This document shows, piece by piece, positions 5,305-9,543 of a stretch of 9,543 bases of DNA (its first letter is position 1; each line of letters begins with the position of its first letter). The stretch comes from an uncultured Eubacteriales bacterium (GTDB taxonomy: Bacteria; Bacillota; Clostridia; Oscillospirales; Butyricicoccaceae): the NCBI GenBank assembly GCA_910585875.1, contig CAJUIK010000069.1, positions 1-9,543 on the forward strand, read 5' to 3'. Below the pieces are notes generated by a model. That model was not told the origin of the DNA. It saw only the letters and a program-made list of their open reading frames with translations, and made no database searches. Both the position numbers and the translations under genes were made by a program.

Positions 5305-8118
5305 TTATGGATTGGGTTGGGAACTGTAATAGTCCAAGATCGCTTGGGCCAAAGCTTGGGCGAGTTCGTCGACATTCTCGTCGGACACGATATCGGAAAA
5401 CTCAAAGGGATTGGGCAGATAGCCGTTTTCCAATAAAATGGCGGCGGTATGGCTTTGGCGGCACAGGTACAAACGGCTGTCGTCCACCGCCGGGTTGGCG
5501 GACCGGCCGGTTTCTTCAGCGGCCTGAGCCAGGCTTTGAGCTAAGTGCTGAGCCAAGTCCCCCTGGCAGAAAGCAGTAAATCCAGCGGCGGAAGAGATAT
5601 CCGTATTGTCTGGGGCGCTGTTGCAATGGAGGGAGAGAAACAGGTCGGGCATCAGCTGAAAGGACTGCCGATACCGCTGATTCAGCGAAACTTCCCCGTC
5701 CTTCCGCCGGGTGGTTTCCACCTGAGCGCCCAGAGCGGCGAGTTTTTCCTCCAGCGCCTGAGCCATGCGCAGATTCACCTGCTTTTCCGGCTGGTCTGGG
5801 TCGCAGCCCAAGGCGCCGGTCTGCCCGCCGCCGTGCCCCGGGTCCAGCAAAATCGAGACGCCCTCCAGCCCTTGGCTGGGCCGCGCTTTGGCCCTCACCA
5901 CCAGCTGGGCGCCTTGGTCTGTTTTTTCAAAGTAAAACCCGGCGGGCTGGATATCTTTGAGCGTAAAGGAATAAACCAAGCCGTCCCCCTGAATCTGCGC
6001 GTCGGTCTGGCCGAATGAATCGCCGGATAACGGGAATTTAGAGGCCGCGCCGGGGAATGTCAGGATAAACTGCCCTTCTTCGTATTCGCATTTTGCGGCC
6101 AGGGCTCGGTCGGATGAAAAATTCAGCCGGACCGCTTCCTCTTCCGTCTGACAGCCGGAGGGCAAAACCTGGGCCGCGCCGGAGCTGAGGGAGAGCTCCG
6201 CGTCCTCCAGGCGCAGGTATCCTATGTCCTGGGCCAGGATATACCCGTTTTCCACCCGTTCCGCCGGGCCCGTCATGCCTTGCCGTAGCACGCCGCAGGA
6301 GCCCTGGGCGGCGTCGGCCTCAATCAGCACGTCGCACAAATCGGTTTTCACCGTGTAATCCAAAGCGGCGCCGGACCCAATCTGATACAGCCCGCCCCGA
6401 GCCAGAGAGACCGAGAGGAAATTTCCTCGACGCATGACATAAAGAGGCGGGCCGTAGCGGGTAATCTGCCCCCGAGCGCCGCCAGGCAGGGAACATTCCC
6501 CCTGATATTTTCCCTCCCGATAGGTCAGCGGCAAAGCCTGGCCGCAAAACAAAGCCGCGGCCTGGCCTCCCGGCCGCCCTTCCAGGGCCAGCGTCGCCTT
6601 TTCTTTCTGAGGCAGATAGGTATCCCCCTGGGGCCAAGCCGAGCCCATATAGCGGGCAGGCAGTCCCCGCAGCAGCCGGCGGGTGATTTTGTCCTGGCCG
6701 TTTTCCACCACAAAGGTATTGAACCCCCGCTCCAGCGGCAACAGCACGCCCCAGCTGCCGTCGGCGGCCCGGCTCTGCACCGGCTGGCCGTTGACGGTCA
6801 GCGGCTGGGAGGGGTCGGAAAGACCGCAGAAATAGAAGCAATCCAAATCGGTGCGCGTCAGGTCCGCCGGACGGGACACCGCTAACGTTTGTCCGGCGGC
6901 CTTCTCCGCCTCGTTCTTCCCTTCCCCGCTCTCCGGGAACGCCTGGGAGGCCGCGGCCAACAGCGCCGGATTGTCCTGCAGGACGCCGTAGCGGAAAAAT
7001 AGGCATCCCTGGCACTGGGGCGCGGCCGCCAGCTGACGCAGCTGGTTTTCAATTTCGCCGCAGCCCTGCCAGGCCGCCGCCTGATCGCCGCCCATGGCTT
7101 TGTAGGCGGCCAAGCCTGGGCAAAGGCGGCATCCTGTCTCCTCCGCCCGGCGGCTCCACCATTGCAGCAGTTTGGTAAAATCCGCTTCGGGCTGGCCGGA
7201 ATACCAATAGAGCTGGGGGGAGATATAATCCAACCAGCCTTCTTCCATCCATTTCAAGCTGTCGGCATAGTGATCCGAATAGCTCTGGGTTCCCTGGGTA
7301 TCGCTTCCCCCTTCCATAGAGGAGGCGTTGGCCCAAATGCCGAAAGGGGCCGCGCCGAACTGCCGTCTAGCTCCTCGGGCAGCCTGGCTCAACTGCTGCA
7401 CCAAATCGTCCACGCTTTGCCGGCGGAAATCCTCCAGAGACAGCCCGCCTCCATAGGCGGCGTAGGTTTCCGCGTCGTCAAAGTCCTTGCCAGGGTAAAA
7501 ATAATCGTCGATATGGACGCCGTCCACCTGGTAGTTGTCCAGAATCTCCTGGGCGCCCTGGACTATCAACTCCCGGGCGGCGGGCTGGCCTGGATCGAAA
7601 TACAGATTGCCCTGATACAGCCGAACCAATTCCGGGTTTTGCCGAGCCGGATGCCATTCAGCCAGCTGATCCATACAAGCCTGCCAGGAACCCGGAGAAT
7701 TTTGAGTGACCCGATAGGGGTTTACCCAAGCATGAACCTGAATTCCTCGGGCGTGGGCCCGCTCCACCAGATAATCCAGCGGATCAAAGGGCTCTGCCGG
7801 CGGCTGGCCCTGTCGTCCGGTGAAATAGACGCTGTACGGGAAGATTTTAGATGGATAAAAGGAATCTGCGCAGGGGCGAACCTGGAAAAAAACGGCGTTG
7901 AGACCGGCCTCCTCCATGGTGTCCAGCATCTCGTCCAGCTCCCCCTCCAGCTCCGCTTTGGAAAGCCCCTGGGCGGAGGGGTAGTCCAAATTCGCCACAG
8001 TGGAAACCCAGACCCCCCGCAGGGGTTCTTCCGCCGCCCGGCAAACCGGCCCGGGCAGACACGCGATCCACAGCAACGCGGCCAGCGATAATTTCAGCGT
8101 CTTCTTCAGATTGCGCAT
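5305..8118 (-). CDS. Secreted GHL10 (YngK/DigH-like) glycosidase fused to N-acetylmuramoyl-L-alanine amidase
   Basis: A 937-residue exported protein. Residues 1-29 form a signal peptide (basic MRNLKK, hydrophobic core, Ala-rich end). Residues about 32-395 are a GHL10 (DUF187) barrel, with FQVRPCADSFYP (78-89), HAWVNPYRV (129-137), FDPG (174-177) and VDGVHIDDYFYP (198-209, carrying the acidic pair D204/D205). Residues about 400-750 are unassigned, mostly beta-type, with an Ig-like stretch (LTVNGQPV...GFNTFVVENG) and an AMIN-like tail. Residues about 753-937 are Amidase_3, with DPGHGG (H762), E778, SLHCNS (H831) and LLENGY (E897), the complete zinc and catalytic set. The amidase removes stem peptides; GHL10 relatives such as E. 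coli DigH cut the denuded glycan. ATG 8118 is chosen over an upstream TTG (8139) because AAAGGA lies 8 nt before it and the signal peptide then starts correctly. I see no clear promoter. Confidence 0.9.
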   Translation of the reverse strand: MRNLKKTLKLSLAALLWIACLPGPVCRAAEEPLRGVWVSTVANLDYPSAQGLSKAELEGELDEMLDTMEEAGLNAVFFQVRPCADSFYPSKIFPYSVYFTGRQGQPPAEPFDPLDYLVERAHARGIQVHAWVNPYRVTQNSPGSWQACMDQLAEWHPARQNPELVRLYQGNLYFDPGQPAARELIVQGAQEILDNYQVDGVHIDDYFYPGKDFDDAETYAAYGGGLSLEDFRRQSVDDLVQQLSQAARGARRQFGAAPFGIWANASSMEGGSDTQGTQSYSDHYADSLKWMEEGWLDYISPQLYWYSGQPEADFTKLLQWWSRRAEETGCRLCPGLAAYKAMGGDQAAAWQGCGEIENQLRQLAAAPQCQGCLFFRYGVLQDNPALLAAASQAFPESGEGKNEAEKAAGQTLAVSRPADLTRTDLDCFYFCGLSDPSQPLTVNGQPVQSRAADGSWGVLLPLERGFNTFVVENGQDKITRRLLRGLPARYMGSAWPQGDTYLPQKEKATLALEGRPGGQAAALFCGQALPLTYREGKYQGECSLPGGARGQITRYGPPLYVMRRGNFLSVSLARGGLYQIGSGAALDYTVKTDLCDVLIEADAAQGSCGVLRQGMTGPAERVENGYILAQDIGYLRLEDAELSLSSGAAQVLPSGCQTEEEAVRLNFSSDRALAAKCEYEEGQFILTFPGAASKFPLSGDSFGQTDAQIQGDGLVYSFTLKDIQPAGFYFEKTDQGAQLVVRAKARPSQGLEGVSILLDPGHGGGQTGALGCDPDQPEKQVNLRMAQALEEKLAALGAQVETTRRKDGEVSLNQRYRQSFQLMPDLFLSLHCNSAPDNTDISSAAGFTAFCQGDLAQHLAQSLAQAAEETGRSANPAVDDSRLYLCRQSHTAAILLENGYLPNPFEFSDIVSDENVDELAQALAQAILDYYSSQPNP

Positions 8119-8157
8119 AAAGACTTTCCTTTCTCCCAAAACATTCTTTCATACTTC

Positions 8158-8186
8158 TTGCGAAAATAATCGTTCAGTGATATAAT
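8158..8186 (+). promoter_or_regulatory. Sigma-A promoter of the pyridoxamine kinase gene
   Basis: TTGCGA (8158-8163) and a perfect TATAAT (8181-8186) are separated by 17 bp. Transcription would start near 8193, about 215 nt before the kinase start codon. It is the only strong plus-strand promoter pattern I see upstream of the gene. Confidence 0.7.
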
Positions 8187-8269
8187 AACGGCGCTATTTC
8201 TATCAGGCGGAGCGGCGCGGAAAAGCGTCGCCTGAGCCGCCGCGCCCGCTCTCAAAGGCCCGGCTCTAT

Positions 8270-8302
8270 CACTGTATGCTCTTCTGCGACACAGTATGCT
8301 CT
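8270..8302. repeat. Two 13-bp direct repeats at a 20-bp period
   Basis: CAC-T/A-GTATGCTCT occurs at 8270-8282 and 8290-8302, identical except for one base. The 20-bp start-to-start distance is about two helical turns, which suits a dimeric DNA-binding protein. The copies are downstream of the predicted start site, so a bound protein could block elongation. If they act in RNA, ACTGT/ACAGT (8271-8275 and 8291-8295) could also pair. Function is unknown. Confidence 0.5.
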
Positions 8303-8370
8303 CATCTTCCGCCAGACCAGGCGGGCGGCCAAGACTGCCGTCGACGTCGTCATGCCACGATACAAAACAA

Positions 8371-8399
8371 AAAGGAGTGAACAGCCCGCTTAGGCGGGC
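8371..8399 (+). promoter_or_regulatory. Remote Shine-Dalgarno plus intervening hairpin before the kinase start
   Basis: AAAGGAG (8371-8377) is the only good ribosome binding sequence, but it ends 31 nt before ATG 8409. Between them GCCCGC (8384-8389) and GCGGGC (8394-8399) form a perfect 6-bp hairpin with loop TTAG, followed by GATTTT. Folding would remove 16 nt and bring the Shine-Dalgarno to about 15 nt from the start. An in-frame TAG at 8391 and the absence of nearer start codons exclude an upstream start for the kinase. Confidence 0.5.
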
Positions 8400-8408
8400 G
8401 ATTTTGCT

Positions 8409-9269
8409 ATGGAACATCTGAGGATCGCGGCTTTACACGATATTTCAGGCTTTGGGCGGGGATCCATGACCACCGCTATCAGCGTTTGCGCGGCGTCGGG
8501 CATCCAATGCTGCCCGCTGGTGGGGGCCGTGCTTTCCGCCCACACCGCTTATCCCAACGTGACCATCCGGGACTTGACCGAGGATCTGGCTTCCTGCGTG
8601 GACAGCTGGCAGGCCATCGGCTGCCGGTTCGACGGCTTTTACAGCGGCTATATGAGCGATATCCGCCAAGCGGAACAGATGCTGGCCCTTTATGAAACCT
8701 GCGCCAATCCCAGCGCCCCGTTGATTGTGGATCCGGTGATGGGCGACAACGGCAAGGCTTACGCCGGCGCCTTTGGCCCAGAATTCGCCGGAAAAATGGC
8801 GGATTACTGCGGCCGGGCCCATGTGATCACCCCCAACCTCACCGAAGCTGCCATGCTGTTGGGCCTGGCGCCCGACGCCTGGCGGGAGGACTCCATTTTT
8901 CTGGAAAACTGCTTGGAGCAGCTGCTGGAGCTGGGCTGCGGCGCCGTCGTCCTCACCGGCGTGCGGGACGGCGCCGGCAATATCGGCGCCGTCTATCAGA
9001 CCCGCCAAGGCCAAAAGGGCTCTGTCTTCCGTCCCAGAGTCGGCGCCTATTTCCCTGGCACAGGGGACCTGTTTACCTCCGTGCTGACGGCGGCGCTGCT
9101 GCGAACCGGCCAGGACCGGCTGGATTGGGCCGTGGGAACCGCGGTGGATTTTGTCCAGCGCTGTATCCTGCAAACCCATAACGCGGACACGCCCCCTCTG
9201 GAGGGCGTTCTGCTGGAAGAAGCGCTGCCCGAGCTATGGAAGACCTTAAACCGAAAGCATAAAAAATAA
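8409..9269 (+). CDS. pdxY: Pyridoxamine/pyridoxine kinase (ribokinase superfamily)
   Basis: A 286-residue kinase of the PdxY/PdxK family, which phosphorylates the 5'-hydroxyl of vitamin B6 vitamers with ATP in the salvage route to pyridoxal phosphate. The N-terminus HDISGFGRGSMTTAI (10-24) matches the family's DISGxGxxSxT opening. Further signatures are the substrate-lid region SAHTAYPNV (43-51), DGFYSGYM (75-82), VDPVMGDNGKAY (107-118), ITPNLTEA (140-147) and the anion-hole/catalytic-base motif GTGDLFTS (217-224), with D220 as base. Length and motif order are normal and complete. The ATG is the first in-frame start after a TAG at 8391; no Shine-Dalgarno lies at normal spacing, which is unusual here because every other complete gene has one. 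The gene appears monocistronic and convergent with the nitroreductase gene. Exact vitamer preference (PL, PN, PM or the HMP side activity of some homologues) cannot be read. Confidence 0.93.
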   Translation: MEHLRIAALHDISGFGRGSMTTAISVCAASGIQCCPLVGAVLSAHTAYPNVTIRDLTEDLASCVDSWQAIGCRFDGFYSGYMSDIRQAEQMLALYETCANPSAPLIVDPVMGDNGKAYAGAFGPEFAGKMADYCGRAHVITPNLTEAAMLLGLAPDAWREDSIFLENCLEQLLELGCGAVVLTGVRDGAGNIGAVYQTRQGQKGSVFRPRVGAYFPGTGDLFTSVLTAALLRTGQDRLDWAVGTAVDFVQRCILQTHNADTPPLEGVLLEEALPELWKTLNRKHKK

Positions 9270-9285
9270 AAGCCCTCGCAGGCGC

Positions 9286-9317
9286 AAAAAAAGCAGCCCT
9301 CTTTCGAGGGCCGCTTT
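9286..9317 (-). terminator. Intrinsic terminator of the nitroreductase gene
   Basis: GCCCTC (9296-9301) and GAGGGC (9306-9311) pair around TTTC. The stem extends past an A/C mismatch to GC/GC and AAA/TTT. On the minus strand it is followed by a run of seven T (complement of 9286-9292), a standard terminator. In the plus direction only CTTTGCG follows, so it may serve the kinase gene poorly. Confidence 0.85.
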
Positions 9318-9320
9318 GCG

Positions 9321-9339
9321 TTGGGCGTCAAACGCCCAA
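9321..9339. repeat. Perfect 8-bp inverted repeat in the convergent intergenic region
   Basis: TTGGGCGT and ACGCCCAA flank the loop CAA. It lies 8 nt beyond the nitroreductase stop codon and just before its terminator. As RNA it forms a strong hairpin in the 3' untranslated region on either strand. No T-run follows on either strand, so it is not itself an intrinsic terminator. It may protect the 3' end or assist termination. Confidence 0.6.
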
Positions 9340-9347
9340 ACCGCTTC

Positions 9348-9543
9348 TTACTTCCATTGGTCTCGGCAAACCAGTTCTTCCATGGGTTTGCGGCTGCGCT
9401 CCCGGCCTTCTTCCGCCGGGTATCCAAAGGGCGACACCGCCACAATTTGATAGTCCTCGGGAATATGCAGCAGCTCCCGCACCGCCTCTGCGGAAAAAGC
9501 TCCCAACCAGCAGCTGCCGATCCCCAACTCCGCCGCCTGAAGC
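9348..9543 (-). CDS. Nitroreductase-family protein, C-terminal 64 residues (gene runs off the window)
   Basis: The visible end reads LQAAELGIGSCWLGAF, then VRELLHIPEDYQIVAVSPFGYPAEE and RSRKPMEELV before the stop at 9348. This is the usual C-terminal pattern of FMN-dependent nitroreductase-family oxidoreductases: the (A)AxxLGLGSCWxG helix, the LxIPEDY segment, the hydrophobic strand ending in GYP, and the final RKPxEELV near the FMN phosphate site. Such enzymes reduce quinones, nitro compounds or flavins with NAD(P)H. The N-terminal half, with the first FMN-binding arginines, is outside the window, so the subgroup and substrate cannot be assigned. It is convergent with the kinase gene and followed by its own terminator. 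Calling it a general family member is secure. Confidence 0.88.
   Translation of the reverse strand, partial: LQAAELGIGSCWLGAFSAEAVRELLHIPEDYQIVAVSPFGYPAEEGRERSRKPMEELVCRDQWK

Larger units (their letters stand above)
8193..8408 (+). ncRNA. Long structured leader of the kinase gene (unknown class)
   Basis: The stretch is GC-rich, and the only possible ORF is a 13-codon frame (8352-8393) without a ribosome binding site. It can fold in competing ways. In one fold TCAGGC (8203-8208) pairs with GCCTGA (8230-8235) around an inner GGCGC/GCGTC stem. In another, 8211-8220 pairs with 8240-8250 (GGCGCGG with CCGCGCC, plus AGC/GCT across a bulge). CCGCC/GGCGG at about 8309-8324 forms a further hairpin. 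It matches no riboswitch consensus I recognise (TPP, FMN, SAM, cobalamin, glycine, T-box, THF). It could be a regulatory leader or simply an untranslated region, since GC-rich DNA pairs easily. Confidence 0.4.

Noticed and set aside
8055..8065. Possible lipoprotein cysteine (WIAC, residue 20) in the amidase-fusion signal peptide
   Set aside because: The -3 residue is Trp rather than Leu/Val/Ile and a normal Ala-type cleavage region follows, so ordinary signal-peptidase I cleavage is more likely.
7162..8091. 309-residue open frame on the plus strand
   Set aside because: It is antisense to the GHL10 domain, which has recognisable motifs; no ribosome binding site or family pattern is seen.
8119..8139. 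Upstream TTG start adding seven residues to the amidase fusion
   Set aside because: The ATG at 8118 has AAAGGA at 8 nt and gives a standard signal peptide starting MRNLKK; the TTG would overlap the ribosome binding region.
8352..8393. 13-codon ORF in the kinase leader, in frame with the kinase
   Set aside because: It has no ribosome binding site and no recognisable peptide, and a TAG separates it from the kinase. I do not call it a gene, though it is mentioned as one explanation for the odd start region.
8445..9179. 244-residue open frame on the minus strand
   Set aside because: It is antisense to the kinase gene and low in recognisable motifs (repeated G, A, H, Q); it mirrors the coding strand's codon bias.

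Overview
The window looks like chromosomal DNA of a GC-rich, spore-forming member of the Clostridia, perhaps Oscillospirales-like. The reasons are strong GGAGG ribosome binding sites on most genes, sigma-A type promoters, a BcrA-type transporter with an OmpR/histidine-kinase pair, a SleL/YaaH-type LysM-GH18 protein without a signal peptide, and an ECF vitamin-transporter S component. The order-level placement is inference. I see no phage, IS, CRISPR or integrase sequence.

Left part (1-2706, minus strand): a four-gene operon in the order response regulator, ABC ATPase, ABC-2 permease, histidine kinase (cut by the window edge). It looks like a self-regulating envelope-stress or antimicrobial-peptide resistance module. 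Three copies of GYAAAG at an exact 11-bp period lie between the regulator and the ATPase gene. They sit just upstream of a weak extended -10 and are a good candidate binding site for the regulator.

Middle (2761-3961): a minus-strand tRNA operon (Trp-CCA, Asp-GTC, Thr-GGT) with encoded CCA ends and 3-nt spacers. It is driven by a strong promoter with a near-consensus UP element and roughly phased A-tracts, and is followed by two tandem intrinsic terminators. Divergent to it is a single-gene unit for an ECF S component, with its own strong promoter and terminator.

Right part (3994-8118, minus strand): a two-gene peptidoglycan-hydrolase operon. The first gene encodes a large secreted protein that fuses a GHL10/YngK/DigH-like glycosidase domain to a zinc amidase (Amidase_3) domain. 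The second encodes a two-LysM GH18 glucosaminidase of the spore-cortex type. Together they could strip peptides from the wall and cut the denuded glycan strands.

Right end (8158-9543): a pyridoxamine/pyridoxine kinase gene on the plus strand, convergent with the 3' part of a nitroreductase-family gene. The kinase has a long, structured, apparently untranslated leader of about 215 nt with two 13-bp direct repeats at a 20-bp period. Its only good Shine-Dalgarno sequence is separated from the start codon by a perfect 6-bp hairpin. This leader is the least explained part of the window.
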